From Microbispora sp. H13382 (GTDB taxonomy: Bacteria; Actinomycetota; Actinomycetes; Streptosporangiales; Streptosporangiaceae): DNA of 64,000 bases. How positions within the stretch are numbered: the stretch's first letter is position 1; each line of letters opens with the position of its first letter. The notes beneath the pieces are model-generated. The model made no database searches and was not told where the DNA came from. It saw nothing but the letters and a program-made list of their open reading frames with translations. Positions 17,635 through 26,494 of this stretch are shown here, piece by piece. The position numbers were made by a program, and so were the translations under genes. Where the stretch lies: positions 142,285-206,284 of the forward strand of contig NZ_JABBXA010000015.1 in assembly GCF_014161445.1 (NCBI RefSeq). Reading direction: 5' to 3'.

Positions 17635-18612
17635 TCAGCGTGTCCCGTCGAGGAGCACCGCGATGCCGTCGAGAAGCCGCTGCAGGCCGAACTCGAACAG
17701 GGCGTCCATGTCGAGGTCGAATCCGCCGTCCGCGCTGAGCCGCTCGAACAGCGGCAGATCACCACCCGCCGTGATCGCCTCGAACGCCGATTGGTGGGCG
17801 TCCATCCACTCGTCGGCGTCCAGCCCGGTGAGCGCCTCGGCCTCCGCCTCGAACTCCAGGTTGATCGCGGTGCCGCGGATGTGGTTGAACACGGTGATGT
17901 AGGCGGTGAACATCGTCACCGGGTCGAGACCGTGACCGTCGAGAGCGCCGAGCACCCATTTCATGAACGGCAGCGCGCTGGGAATGACCTGCGGCCGTGT
18001 CACCGACATGGCCGATGCGAGCCACGGATGCCGCCGGAACGTCGCCCACAGCATCCGGGAGGCCAGCTCGATCCTGCTGCGCCAGTGCCGGGGCGGCTCT
18101 TCGGGAAACCGCATCCGCCCGAAGATCGTGTCCATCATCTGGAGCAGCAGGGCGTCCTTGTCCGCGACGTGCCGGTACAGCGACATGGTCGCCACCCCGA
18201 GCTCGGCCGCCACGCGGCGCATCGAGACCGCCGCGAGCCCTTCGGCGTCGGCGACCGCGATGGCCGTCGTGGTGATCCGCTCGGGCGTGAGCACTCCGTC
18301 CGGGATGCTCCGCCGCGTTACCCGGGCGGGCGCCCCCGCCGGGGCCGCCGCGCCGTAGCCGCCCGCGGGCGGCGGCGCCGGACGATCACCTGTGCCGACG
18401 ACCGTGCCGACGCCCGGTACGGCGCGGACGAGCCCCTCGCGGCGCAGCTCGGTGAGGACCTTCGTCGCGGTCGCCATCGCGACGCCCCACTCCCGGACGA
18501 TCTCCCGGGTCGACGGCACGCGGTCGCCCGCCCGGAGCTCGCCCGCCTCGATCCGCCTGCGTATCTCGGCGGCGATCTCCTGGTAACGCCCTGCTCCCGG
18601 ACCGGTCACCAC
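17635..18612 (-). CDS. GntR-TetR hybrid transcriptional regulator
   Basis: 325 residues carrying two DNA-binding modules. Residues about 8-75 are a GntR winged helix (YQEIAAEIRRRIEAGELRAG, VPSTREIVREWGVAMATATKVLTELRREGLV). After an Ala/Pro-rich linker (76-100), residues about 108-160 are a TetR HTH (LAAVSMRRVAAELGVATMSLYRHVADKDAL), and the rest is a TetR_C-type ligand domain. The upstream gap holds two kinds of palindrome, one typical of each class. The divergent flavin oxidoreductase is the obvious target. Confidence 0.9.
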   Translation of the reverse strand: MVTGPGAGRYQEIAAEIRRRIEAGELRAGDRVPSTREIVREWGVAMATATKVLTELRREGLVRAVPGVGTVVGTGDRPAPPPAGGYGAAAPAGAPARVTRRSIPDGVLTPERITTTAIAVADAEGLAAVSMRRVAAELGVATMSLYRHVADKDALLLQMMDTIFGRMRFPEEPPRHWRSRIELASRMLWATFRRHPWLASAMSVTRPQVIPSALPFMKWVLGALDGHGLDPVTMFTAYITVFNHIRGTAINLEFEAEAEALTGLDADEWMDAHQSAFEAITAGGDLPLFERLSADGGFDLDMDALFEFGLQRLLDGIAVLLDGTR

Positions 18613-18621
18613 ACCTCCCCC

Positions 18622-18631
18622 GCACTAGTGC
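18622..18631. promoter_or_regulatory. GntR-type palindrome, copy 1
   Basis: The perfect palindrome GCACTAGTGC lies 10 bases upstream of the hybrid regulator's start. It is identical to the copy at 18692-18701. Confidence 0.55.
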
Positions 18632-18688
18632 ACCACTGTAGCCGCGCACGCTGCGGCGACACCGCGCACCACCCGCCCACAGGTGGTT

Positions 18689-18701
18689 AGTGCACTAGTG
18701 C
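18689..18701. promoter_or_regulatory. GntR-type palindrome, copy 2
   Basis: GCACTAGTGC at 18692-18701 overlaps a second palindrome AGTGCACT (18689-18696). It lies 70 bases from copy 1, in the divergent promoter region. Confidence 0.55.
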
Positions 18702-18729
18702 TTCAGGTTCATTCTCCCAGGACAACGGC

Positions 18730-18766
18730 TTGTGCGCTGTATGTGTACGCCGTACAGTGTGCACTA
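18730..18766 (+). promoter_or_regulatory. Leaderless promoter with TetR-type operator
   Basis: The -35 TTGTGC (18730-18735) and -10 TACAGT (18753-18758) are separated by exactly 17 bases, and the ATG at 18766 begins 7 bases after the -10. The mRNA is therefore probably leaderless. The 13-base palindrome TGTACGCCGTACA (18744-18756) covers the spacer and the -10 element, the standard place for a TetR-type repressor. Confidence 0.6.
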
Positions 18767-19971
18767 TGCCGAACAACGACATCCTCGTATCCGGCGGCGG
18801 AATCGCCGGACCCGTGCTGGCGTACTGGCTGAGCAGGGCCGGCTTCGCCGTCACGATCGTCGAGCGCGCGCCCGCTCCCCGCCCGGGCGGTCAGACCGTG
18901 GACCTGCGCGGCGCGGGCCGTACGGTGGTCGCCCGGATGGGCCTGCTGGACCAGGCGCGGGCGATCGCCGTCGAGCAGCGTGGCATCGCCGCCGTCGACA
19001 AGAAGGGCCGTATCACGGCCCGCCTCCCGGCCGACAGCTTCGGCGGCGAGGGCATCGTCTCCGAGATCGAGATCCTGCGGGGTGACCTCGCCCGTCTCTT
19101 CTACGAGGCGTCGCTTCCGCACACCGAGTACGTGTTCGACGACACCGTCACCGGACTGGAGCAGGACGACGACGGGGTGAACGTCACCTTCGAGAAGTCC
19201 GCGCCGCGCCGGTTCTCGCTGGTCGTCGGCGCGGACGGGCTGCATTCGGCCGTACGCGCGCTGGCCTTCGGCCCGCACGCGCGCCACATCCACCCGCTGG
19301 GTCTCTACATCTCGTGGTTCACGGCGCACGACGAGCTGGACCTCGGCGGCTGGTACCAGATGTACAACGCCCCGGGCGGCCTCGTCGCCTCGGCGCGGCC
19401 CGGACGCCTGCCCGGCGAGGTCAAGGTCAGCTTCGGCTTCCGCTCCGGGCCGATCGCCTACGACCGCCGGGACGTCGCCGCACAGAAAGCGATCATCGCC
19501 GGCCGCTTCGCGGGCGCCGGGTGGGAGACGCCGCGGCTGCTGTCCGCGATGGCCGGCGCGTCCGACTTCTTCCTCGAGTCCGTGGGGCAGGTGCGTCTCG
19601 ACCGATGGTCGCGCGGCCGGGTGGTGCTCCTCGGCGACGCCGGTTACTGCCCGACGCCGCTGACCGGTCTGGGCACCAGCCTCGCCCTGGTCGGCGCGTA
19701 CGTCCTGGCCGGCGAACTCGCCGCCACCGGCGACCACCGCGTGGCGCTGCGCAACTACGACCGGATCATGCGCCCCTACGTCGGCGAGGCGCAGAAGCTG
19801 CCGCCCGGCGGCGTGAACGGCTTCGCGCCGTCCACCGCGCTCGCGATCCGGATGCGGACCGCCTCCATGCGCGCGATGACGCGCTGGCCGATGCGGAACC
19901 TGATCGCCTCGCAGTTCGCGAAGGCCTCGAGCATCGACCTGCCCGACTACGACCTGCCGGCCCTGCGCTGA
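18766..19971 (+). CDS. FAD-dependent oxidoreductase/monooxygenase
   Basis: 401 residues from the ATG at 18766. Rossmann motif G10-G-G-I-A-G15 followed by GFAVTIVERAP, a DG motif (LVVGADGLHSAVR) and a GD motif (VVLLGDAGYCPTPLTGLGTSLALVGAYVLAGEL), as in class A flavin monooxygenases of the TetX/aromatic-hydroxylase type. A resistance or catabolic role is possible. It is divergent from the GntR-TetR hybrid and has that gene's candidate operator over its promoter. The substrate is unknown. Confidence 0.9.
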   Translation: MPNNDILVSGGGIAGPVLAYWLSRAGFAVTIVERAPAPRPGGQTVDLRGAGRTVVARMGLLDQARAIAVEQRGIAAVDKKGRITARLPADSFGGEGIVSEIEILRGDLARLFYEASLPHTEYVFDDTVTGLEQDDDGVNVTFEKSAPRRFSLVVGADGLHSAVRALAFGPHARHIHPLGLYISWFTAHDELDLGGWYQMYNAPGGLVASARPGRLPGEVKVSFGFRSGPIAYDRRDVAAQKAIIAGRFAGAGWETPRLLSAMAGASDFFLESVGQVRLDRWSRGRVVLLGDAGYCPTPLTGLGTSLALVGAYVLAGELAATGDHRVALRNYDRIMRPYVGEAQKLPPGGVNGFAPSTALAIRMRTASMRAMTRWPMRNLIASQFAKASSIDLPDYDLPALR

Positions 19972-20011
19972 AGCCCGACAGATGCAGCCGCCGGGCGACG
20001 ACCTGACCCGG

Positions 20012-20398
20012 TCAGTAGGCGGGTTCCCACCACGTCAGGTGGCCGGTCGCCTCGGCCACCGGCTCGATGATCTCCCATGCCTCGGCGATCAGCCCGTCGT
20101 CGAGCCGCCAGATGTCGACGACCGCGATCTCCGGCCCGGCACCGGGCAGCCTGCGCCGCGAGTGCAGCACAACGTGATCGCCGTCGGCCACCACGTGCCG
20201 GATCTCCACCTGCATGCCGGCGAGCGGCCCGAGCGCGGTGCGGACGGCGGCGAGCCATTCCGCCTTGGTCCTCGATGTCGCATCCGGCCGGTGGTGGACG
20301 AAGTCGTCGCTCAGCGACCGCGCGAGCGCGTCGACGTCACCCGTCGCGACCAGCGCCGCCAGCGCCCGTCGCACGATGCTCTTGTTGTCTGTGGTCAT
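20012..20398 (-). CDS. NTF2/SnoaL-like protein
   Basis: 128 residues from the ATG at 20398; an ATG 5 codons upstream (20413) is also open. An NTF2-fold pattern is visible: SIVRRALAALVATGDVDALARSLSDDFVHHRP, TKAEWLAAVRTAL, VVLHSRRRL, AVVDIWRLDDGLIAEAWEIIEP. Such small alpha+beta cones act as ester cyclases, isomerases or ligand binders; the active residues are not obvious. It is divergent from the XRE regulator, which may control it. Confidence 0.82.
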   Translation of the reverse strand: MTTDNKSIVRRALAALVATGDVDALARSLSDDFVHHRPDATSRTKAEWLAAVRTALGPLAGMQVEIRHVVADGDHVVLHSRRRLPGAGPEIAVVDIWRLDDGLIAEAWEIIEPVAEATGHLTWWEPAY

Positions 20399-20447
20399 GT
20401 CCTTGGCAGGCATGGACGGCAGTGTTTCCGCCTCGGCGTGGATTGTC

Positions 20448-20466
20448 GATGAAGTGGCATTTCATC
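20448..20466. promoter_or_regulatory. Candidate XRE operator
   Basis: Inverted GATGAA (20448-20453) and TTCATC (20461-20466) with a 7-base spacer lie in the divergent gap between the NTF2-like gene and the XRE regulator. Confidence 0.4.
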
Positions 20467-20501
20467 GGCGTACGGCTCGCGCGGGAGTAGCATCGGCGGC
20501 C

Positions 20502-21296
20502 ATGCACACGGTCGGGGAACTGCTGCGGCAGTGGCGTCACCATCGGCGGATCAGCCAGCTGGATCTCGCGATCGCCGCCGACGTCTCGGCTCGTCACATC
20601 AGCCTGGTGGAAACCGGCAAGTCCAACCCGAGCGCCGACATGATCGTGCGGCTCGCCGAACGGCTCGACGTGCCCTTGCGCGAGCGCAACCGGTTGTTGC
20701 TCGCCGCCGGCTTCGCACCCCGCTACGCCGAACGGCCGCTCGACGGGGATACGCTGTCCGCGGCCCGGGGTGCGATCGGGAGGGTCCTGCGCGCGCACGA
20801 GCCGTATCCCGCGCTGGTCGTCGATCACCGGTGGAACATCGTGATGACCAACGACGCCCTCGGCCCGTTCCTCGCACACGTCGCGCCCGATCTGCTGCGG
20901 CCGCCGATCAACATGGTGCGGCTCGGGCTGGACCCGCGCGGGCTCGCTCCGCACATCGTCAACCTGGCCGAGGTGCGTGCGCTGCTGCGGATCCGCATCC
21001 GGCGTCAGCTCGCCGTCGCCCCCGGCGACGAGCTGGCCGCGCTCTACGAGGAGTTGCTGGCACCCGGCGCGGGCCCCGGCTGTGCGGACGTGAGTCATCC
21101 GATGGAGTCCGAGGTCGCAGTTCCGATGATCTTCCGCTTCGGCGGACGCGAACTACGGCTGTTCTCGACCACCACCACGTTCGGCACCCCGATGGACATC
21201 ACCCTGGACGAGGTCGCGATCGAGTCGTACTACCCGGCGGACGCGGAGACCGCCGCGTACTTCACCGCGTCCGGCCGGGTCTCCTACGACGCTTAG
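20502..21296 (+). CDS. XRE-family regulator with MmyB-like ligand domain
   Basis: 264 residues from the ATG at 20502. HTH_3 at about 5-62 (LLRQWRHHRRISQLDLAIAADVSARHISLVETGKSNPSADMIVRLAERLDVPLRERNRLLLAAGF in extent). From about 95 a PAS-like MmyB/MLTR ligand domain (YPALVVDHRWNIVMTNDAL) binds, in family members, a fatty-acid-like ligand. The C-terminal TTTTFGTPMDITLDEVAIESYYPAD is typical. The stop codon overlaps that of the convergent sacsin-like gene. Confidence 0.92.
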   Translation: MHTVGELLRQWRHHRRISQLDLAIAADVSARHISLVETGKSNPSADMIVRLAERLDVPLRERNRLLLAAGFAPRYAERPLDGDTLSAARGAIGRVLRAHEPYPALVVDHRWNIVMTNDALGPFLAHVAPDLLRPPINMVRLGLDPRGLAPHIVNLAEVRALLRIRIRRQLAVAPGDELAALYEELLAPGAGPGCADVSHPMESEVAVPMIFRFGGRELRLFSTTTTFGTPMDITLDEVAIESYYPADAETAAYFTASGRVSYDA

Positions 21297-24223
21297 ATCG
21301 AGGCCGTGGGGTCGAGGTCGGCCTCGGCGAGCAGCAGGGGGACCCGGGCGGGGTCGCGCAGCAGCGCCGCCACGGCGAGGCGGTCGCCCCACTGGCCGGA
21401 CGCCCAGGCGAGGCCCCTGGCCAGGCCGTCGACGCCGGTGGCGTGCACCACGCCCTCGAAGAACCGCCACGGCACCGGCCGGCCGTCCACGAGCAGTTCG
21501 TCGTGCTCGACGTACGTCGAGGGCGCCCCGGGCAGCAGCGAGCGCACCTCGGACGGCACGGGCTTCCCGGCGCCGGTCGAGGTGACCGCCCCGGCGACCT
21601 CCTCCCCGGCGAGCGGCAGGTCGAGCACCTCCGACAGCGCCTCGGCGAGGTCGAACGGCGCGAGCACGAGCGGCCGGTCCTCGACCAAGGGGAGCAGGTC
21701 GGGCGCCTCCACCACGACCGGGCCGTCCTCGACGTCCGCGACCGTGACCGTGCCCTTCAGCACGGCGCGTACGGCCTCGGGCGGGCTCACCCGGGTGGGA
21801 TCGACGGCCGCCAGCGCGATCCACAGGGACCGCAGCTGGGCCCGGTCGACCTCCAGGGACGAGTCGGCCAGCAGGTCGAGCAGCTCCTCCGGGCCGCCGT
21901 GCGAGTCGAGCAGCTCGGCGAGGGTGGACCGGACGCCGATCATCTTCAGGGCGTCCGCGTCGATCCCCGCCGGCGCCTCGCCGTACAGGCCGAACAGCAG
22001 CGGATCGCCCGCCGGGAGCCGCAGCTCGGTCGGCTTGCGCCCGCCGAGCACCGGGTGCCGCGACAACCACCAGGCGGTGTACGACGGCACCTCGACGGTC
22101 TCCCCCGCCGCGAGCACCCGCATGGGCCGCAGGGCGGCGCGCAGCGGGGGCCGCGACAGCAGCGCGAGCGCGCTCGGCCAGTCCGCGACGTACTCCAGGT
22201 CGCGTACGGCGGTGAACTCCCGGACCACCGGCGGCACGTCGAGGTCAGGCAGCAGGTCGAGCACGGCCTCCAGCCACTCGTCCTCGAGGTCGAGGTCGTG
22301 GTCGCACTCGGCCGGGTCGAGCAGCACGTCGGAGTCGTTGACCACGGCGAAGCCGTCGAGCACCCCGGCCGCCGCCAGCACGTGCGGCCCGAACCTCTCC
22401 ACCAGGTCGGGGGCGGCGACGCCGAACGGCACCTCGGGGTCGATCAGGCCGGCCAGCGACCCCTCGGCCAGCAGCAGCTCGCCCGCCGCGTACAGCTCGC
22501 CGTCGGCGCCGCGCAGCGCCAGCTCGGCCAGCCACGGCGCCTCCCCCGCGGTCAGGCCCGCCGCGTCGACCAGCGCCAGCACGGCCTGGGCCACCGGCTC
22601 GGGCTCGGCGTTGTTCAGCGACTCGGACACGGCCGCGTGGGTGAGCGGATCCTCCAGCACCGTACGCGGGGTCGCCTCGGCCGCGCCCAGCCGCAGCAGC
22701 AGCGGGTGAGCGGCGCCGGGGTGGACGATCCGCAGCCCGAGCGGCGCCAGCAGGGAGGGGTCCACGGAGCTTTCCCCGGTGAGCACGAGCGTGCCACGCG
22801 GGCCGCGCACCAGGCGGCCGTCGGCCAGCGGCACGGCGATCGCGCCGACCGCCTCCAGGTCGTCGGCGGGCAGCACCTCGTAGAGCGACCGCCACCAGGA
22901 CGGGTCCTTGTCCTCCACGGCCTCGCCGGACAGCATGTCCACGACGTCGGCCAGGTCGACCCGGCGCACGCCGAGCGTGGTCAGGGCCGGGTGCCGGGAG
23001 GCCCAGCCCGCGGGCAGCAGCCCGGGGACGATGCCGGCGATCAGCGCCAGGAACTCGGCCGACCCCTCGACCGCCCGCGCCTGGTTGCCCGGCACTACCC
23101 CGTCGGAGAGCGACGGCAGCAGCGGCGTGTCCGGCAGCGCCGTGACGATCTCCCGCCTGACCGCGGCGTCGAGCGCGCCCTTGCCCATCAGGCCGGGCAC
23201 GAGGTCGAGCAGGTCCGGGGTCGCCGGGAGCTCCCGCAGCAGCCGGACGTACGCCTCGGCGGCCCGGGCGACGAGGAAGTCGGTGAGCGGCCCGGGGGCG
23301 ACGTGCCGCCGGTCGGTGGTCATCGGGAAGGACGCGATCAGCAGCGCGGGCAGGTCGAGCGGCTCGTCGCTCGGCGTCGGCGCGTGCACCACCTTGGGGA
23401 CGTCGCTTCGGCGGCCGGCGGGGACGGCCCAGCGGACCTCCCAGTAGGGCCGGGCCCGCTCCTCTGTCGGCCGGTCGGCGAACAGCTCGGCCACCTGCTC
23501 GGGGGTGAACGTCCCGGACTCGGCGACGACGTGCCAGCCGTCGGCCGAGATCGTGCGGGTCCGCCCGTCCAGCTCGATCTCGACGGTCTCCAGCGCCGGC
23601 ATCGACAGCGGCAGCGCGGGCCCCGCCTCCTCCAGCATGCGCCGTACGGCCTGCTCGGCGGCCTGGTCGCGCAGCGGGAGCCGGACGATCGTGTCGTAGC
23701 CCTCGGGGACGCCGAGGGAGTCGTCGGAGAACGGCAGCCGCAACAGCGGCACGTGCCCCTCGCGTCCCTCCAGCTCGGCGGCGAGCTCCGGCCGGGCGGC
23801 GACCAGCGCGGCGGTCTCCTCGCGCGACCAGCGGACGCCACCGGTGGCGCGGGAGGCGATCGAGGGCGTGTCGGTCGCCGACACGACGGCGGCGAAGCCG
23901 ACGCCGAAGCGTCCGGCCGCTCCCGCCTCGCCCTTCTTGCCGGAGACGCGCAGGGTGCTCAGGCCCTCGACGCCCGTCTCGTCGAGCGGGGCGCCGACGT
24001 TGGCGGCCAGCAGCACGCCGTCGGCGAGCGTCAGCCGCAGCCGGCCCGGCACGCCGGCCCGCAGCGCGGCGTCGGCGGCGTTCTGGGCGAGCTCCACGAC
24101 CAGCCGGTCGCGGTAACCGCCGAGGGCGAAGTCCTCTTCGGCGTTGGCGTCCTCCCGGAAGCGGGCGGGCGAGGCCGTCCAGGCCGCGAGAACGGTGTCA
24201 CGCAGGCGCGCGGTGTCGAACAT
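21293..24223 (-). CDS. Sacsin N-terminal ATPase-like (GHKL-fold) protein
   Basis: 976 residues from the ATG at 24223, 2 bases after the DUF3027 stop. The N-terminal 200 residues are a GHKL/Hsp90-type domain as in sacsin: helix ELAQNAADAA (E44, N48, D51) and the glycine-rich GRFGVGF (104-110). The usual D-x-G adenine motif reads N75-V-G, so ATP hydrolysis is doubtful. The remaining ~770 residues are helical and acidic with no recognised domain. The pairing with DUF3027 is remembered as conserved in actinomycetes; a chaperone-like role is inferred only from the fold. Confidence 0.85.
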   Translation of the reverse strand: MFDTARLRDTVLAAWTASPARFREDANAEEDFALGGYRDRLVVELAQNAADAALRAGVPGRLRLTLADGVLLAANVGAPLDETGVEGLSTLRVSGKKGEAGAAGRFGVGFAAVVSATDTPSIASRATGGVRWSREETAALVAARPELAAELEGREGHVPLLRLPFSDDSLGVPEGYDTIVRLPLRDQAAEQAVRRMLEEAGPALPLSMPALETVEIELDGRTRTISADGWHVVAESGTFTPEQVAELFADRPTEERARPYWEVRWAVPAGRRSDVPKVVHAPTPSDEPLDLPALLIASFPMTTDRRHVAPGPLTDFLVARAAEAYVRLLRELPATPDLLDLVPGLMGKGALDAAVRREIVTALPDTPLLPSLSDGVVPGNQARAVEGSAEFLALIAGIVPGLLPAGWASRHPALTTLGVRRVDLADVVDMLSGEAVEDKDPSWWRSLYEVLPADDLEAVGAIAVPLADGRLVRGPRGTLVLTGESSVDPSLLAPLGLRIVHPGAAHPLLLRLGAAEATPRTVLEDPLTHAAVSESLNNAEPEPVAQAVLALVDAAGLTAGEAPWLAELALRGADGELYAAGELLLAEGSLAGLIDPEVPFGVAAPDLVERFGPHVLAAAGVLDGFAVVNDSDVLLDPAECDHDLDLEDEWLEAVLDLLPDLDVPPVVREFTAVRDLEYVADWPSALALLSRPPLRAALRPMRVLAAGETVEVPSYTAWWLSRHPVLGGRKPTELRLPAGDPLLFGLYGEAPAGIDADALKMIGVRSTLAELLDSHGGPEELLDLLADSSLEVDRAQLRSLWIALAAVDPTRVSPPEAVRAVLKGTVTVADVEDGPVVVEAPDLLPLVEDRPLVLAPFDLAEALSEVLDLPLAGEEVAGAVTSTGAGKPVPSEVRSLLPGAPSTYVEHDELLVDGRPVPWRFFEGVVHATGVDGLARGLAWASGQWGDRLAVAALLRDPARVPLLLAEADLDPTASI

Positions 24224-24225
24224 GA

Positions 24226-25023
24226 TCAGGCGTGACCCAGAGGTTCGGAGTCGGCCTCGTCGACGGAGCCCGACTCGATGATGTCGTATCCCATGTCGTC
24301 CAGGATCGGGGGCGCCGGGTCCATGACCATCGAGGGCACGGTGGTCGCCTCGGAGTGCGCCCCGCAGCCGTGGTCGGCGGACACCACGCGGCCGTCGTCC
24401 GGCGCGTACTCGTTGGCGCAGACCCCGAAGCCGAGGCCCAGCGCTCCGGCGAGCTGCCAGTAGAAGCCGCAGGTGGAGCACTGCGCGGGGGCGGCGTGCG
24501 CGATCGGGGTGTGCGGACCGGCCTCACCGGCCCGCCAGCGCCGTGCGGCGAGGTCCCGGCCGATCGCCGACAGGACGCGGGCGCGTCCCAAGCCCAGCTC
24601 GAAGACCATCTGCTTGTCGATGTCCTCGTCGTCGGAGGCGAACCCCGGCACGAGCCGGTCGTCGTCGGCCTCGACCGGCAGCAGGTCGCCCACGCCGAGA
24701 TCCCCCGGGCGCAGCCGCTCGTTCCACGGCACCCAGCGGGGAGCGAGCAGCGCGCCCGAGCCGGGCAGCAGCACGGTCTCGCTCACTGTCACGATGCGCG
24801 CGCGGGAGGCCCGTGTCACGGTGACCGCCCAGCGCCAGCCGCGGTAGGCGCGGTCGAGGCACTCGAAGTAGTGGGTGACGAGCCGGTCGCCTTCGCTGTC
24901 GAAGCCCAGGTGCTCTCCCACCTCTCCCGGGCGCGCGATGTCCTCCGCGGCCCGGCGGGCGAGGTCGACCGCCGCCGCACAGGCCTGGTCGACTGGAGTG
25001 CTACGGATTCGGGTACGACTCAC
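24226..25023 (-). CDS. DUF3027 protein
   Basis: 265 residues from the GTG at 25023. The N-terminal part has aromatic motifs (HYFECLDRAYRGWRWAVTV, VLLPGSGALLAPRWVPWNERLRPGDLGVGDLLP) shared by DUF3027. The C-terminal part has CSTCGFYWQL, GVCANEY and HGCGAHSEAT, a probable zinc-binding set of Cys/His. It forms a two-gene operon with the sacsin-like ATPase (2-base gap). The function is unknown; an acidic, metal-binding cytoplasmic protein is what the sequence shows. Confidence 0.88.
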   Translation of the reverse strand: MSRTRIRSTPVDQACAAAVDLARRAAEDIARPGEVGEHLGFDSEGDRLVTHYFECLDRAYRGWRWAVTVTRASRARIVTVSETVLLPGSGALLAPRWVPWNERLRPGDLGVGDLLPVEADDDRLVPGFASDDEDIDKQMVFELGLGRARVLSAIGRDLAARRWRAGEAGPHTPIAHAAPAQCSTCGFYWQLAGALGLGFGVCANEYAPDDGRVVSADHGCGAHSEATTVPSMVMDPAPPILDDMGYDIIESGSVDEADSEPLGHA

Positions 25024-25076
25024 ACTCCATTTTCACCCACGCCGCGAGCGGACCGCACCGGCTGGATGGGTAAATC

Positions 25077-26390
25077 ATGGAAGGACCCTCGGTGCCTATG
25101 GTGAAGATTTGGGCGAACGTCACGCGTGTTGTGAGATCACCGGCGCGGGCGGCGCGCCGGCTCACGCACGCGCAGGGAGCCGGGCGCACCGGTCTCGGCC
25201 GCCTGATCGAGTTGACGGCCGCGCACTCGGCCGGGGACGCGCTGGTCACGGTGGCCCTCGCCGGGGCGCTGTTGTTCGGGCTGCCGGTCGGCCAGGCCCG
25301 CGGCCAGGTCGCGGCGTACCTGCTGATCACCATGCTGCCGTTCGCGGTCGTCGCGCCCTTCGTCGGGCCGGTGCTCGACCGGCTCCGCTCGGGCCGCCGC
25401 TACATCATGGCCGGCACCCTGCTCGCGCGGGGGCTGCTGTGCTGGGGGATGGCCGGGGCCGTGCACACCTCCGACGCCGTCACACTGTTCCCTTCGGCCC
25501 TCGCCGTACTGGTCCTGTCGAAGGCGTACAACGTGTCCCGTGCGGCGATCATGCCGAGCGTGCTGCCCGCCGACATCCCGCTGGTGACCGCCAACGCCAG
25601 GGTCGCGTTGTTCGCGCTGGTCTCGGCCGGCGTGGGCGCGGGCCTGGCGACCGGCCTGTCGGCCGTCGCCGGGCCCGACTGGGTGCTGCGCGGCGCGGTG
25701 CCGCTGTTCCTGCTGTCCGGGGTGTTCGCCGTACGGCTGCCGCGGCACGTGGACGCGCCCGACCTGGAGGAGGACGAGCCGCGGCCCCGATGGCGCACCG
25801 TGCTCAACCTGGGCCCGGTGGTGGGCGAGGCCATGGGCGCCAACGCCGCGATCCGGGTCCAGTCGGGGTTCCTCGTGTTCTTCCTGCTGTTCCTCGTCCA
25901 GGACGGCCACCTGCGCGGCGTGGACCCCAAGGTCGCGCTGGCGCTGCTGGCCGCCGCCGCGGGCGCGGGCGGCCTGGCCGGGGCCGCAGCCGGCTCCTGG
26001 TCCCGCTCCCGCTCCCCGCACCTGACCGTCATGGCCACGCTCGCGCTGGCCACGGTGGCCACGGTCGCGGCGGCATTCTTCTTCACCGTGTGGACCGCGG
26101 CCGTCGTCGCCCTTGTGGGCGCGTTCGCCCAGGGCCTCGGCAAGCTCGCGTTCGACGCCATCGTGCAACGCGAGATCGGCGAGGAGGTGCGCTCCTCGGC
26201 GTTCGGCGTCGCCGAGACGCTGCTCCAGATCGCCTGGGTGCTGGGCGGCCTGCTGGGCCTGGTGATGTCGCTGTTCGTGGCCGGTCCCGCCGGTCTCGGC
26301 GTGATGTCCGCGGCTCTCGCGCTCTCCTTCGGCCGCCTCGTCGTGCTCCGCCGCCGCAGGCTCGCCGCCCGCACCGCCCCGGCGACCTGA
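25077..26390 (+). CDS. MFS transporter
   Basis: 437 residues from the ATG at 25077 (M8 at 25098 is also possible). About 12 membrane segments with the MFS layout; the first half has AGDALVTVALAGALLFGLPVGQARGQVAAYLLITMLPFAVVAPFVGPVLDRLRSGRR, its loop LDRLRSGRR acting as motif A. An acidic/proline central loop (DAPDLEEDEPRPRW) separates the halves. It is divergent from DUF3027 with a 53-base gap and no visible ribosome site, so it may be leaderless. The cargo is unknown. Confidence 0.87.
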   Translation: MEGPSVPMVKIWANVTRVVRSPARAARRLTHAQGAGRTGLGRLIELTAAHSAGDALVTVALAGALLFGLPVGQARGQVAAYLLITMLPFAVVAPFVGPVLDRLRSGRRYIMAGTLLARGLLCWGMAGAVHTSDAVTLFPSALAVLVLSKAYNVSRAAIMPSVLPADIPLVTANARVALFALVSAGVGAGLATGLSAVAGPDWVLRGAVPLFLLSGVFAVRLPRHVDAPDLEEDEPRPRWRTVLNLGPVVGEAMGANAAIRVQSGFLVFFLLFLVQDGHLRGVDPKVALALLAAAAGAGGLAGAAAGSWSRSRSPHLTVMATLALATVATVAAAFFFTVWTAAVVALVGAFAQGLGKLAFDAIVQREIGEEVRSSAFGVAETLLQIAWVLGGLLGLVMSLFVAGPAGLGVMSAALALSFGRLVVLRRRRLAARTAPAT

Positions 26391-26452
26391 ACCCGCCGCG
26401 ACGCCCGCCGCCCCGAACGCGGAAAACCCGCGTGGACAGCCGGGGCTGCGGG

Positions 26453-26494
26453 CGTCGGGTTCTACGCGTCGGGTTCTACACGTCGGGTTCTACA
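26453..26494. repeat. 14-bp tandem repeats at the end of the cold-shock gene
   Basis: Three copies of CGTCGGGTTCTACR (26453-26466, 26467-26480, 26481-26494). The last one contains the stop codon and final base of the cold-shock gene, so each copy carries a duplicate of its GTGTAG end. Confidence 0.75.

Noticed and set aside
20531..24235. A very long + strand open frame (over 1200 codons) across the XRE and sacsin-like region
   Set aside because: It is extremely rich in Arg/Gly/Gln/His with no domain, and lies opposite a gene with clear motifs. It is a GC-rich shadow frame.
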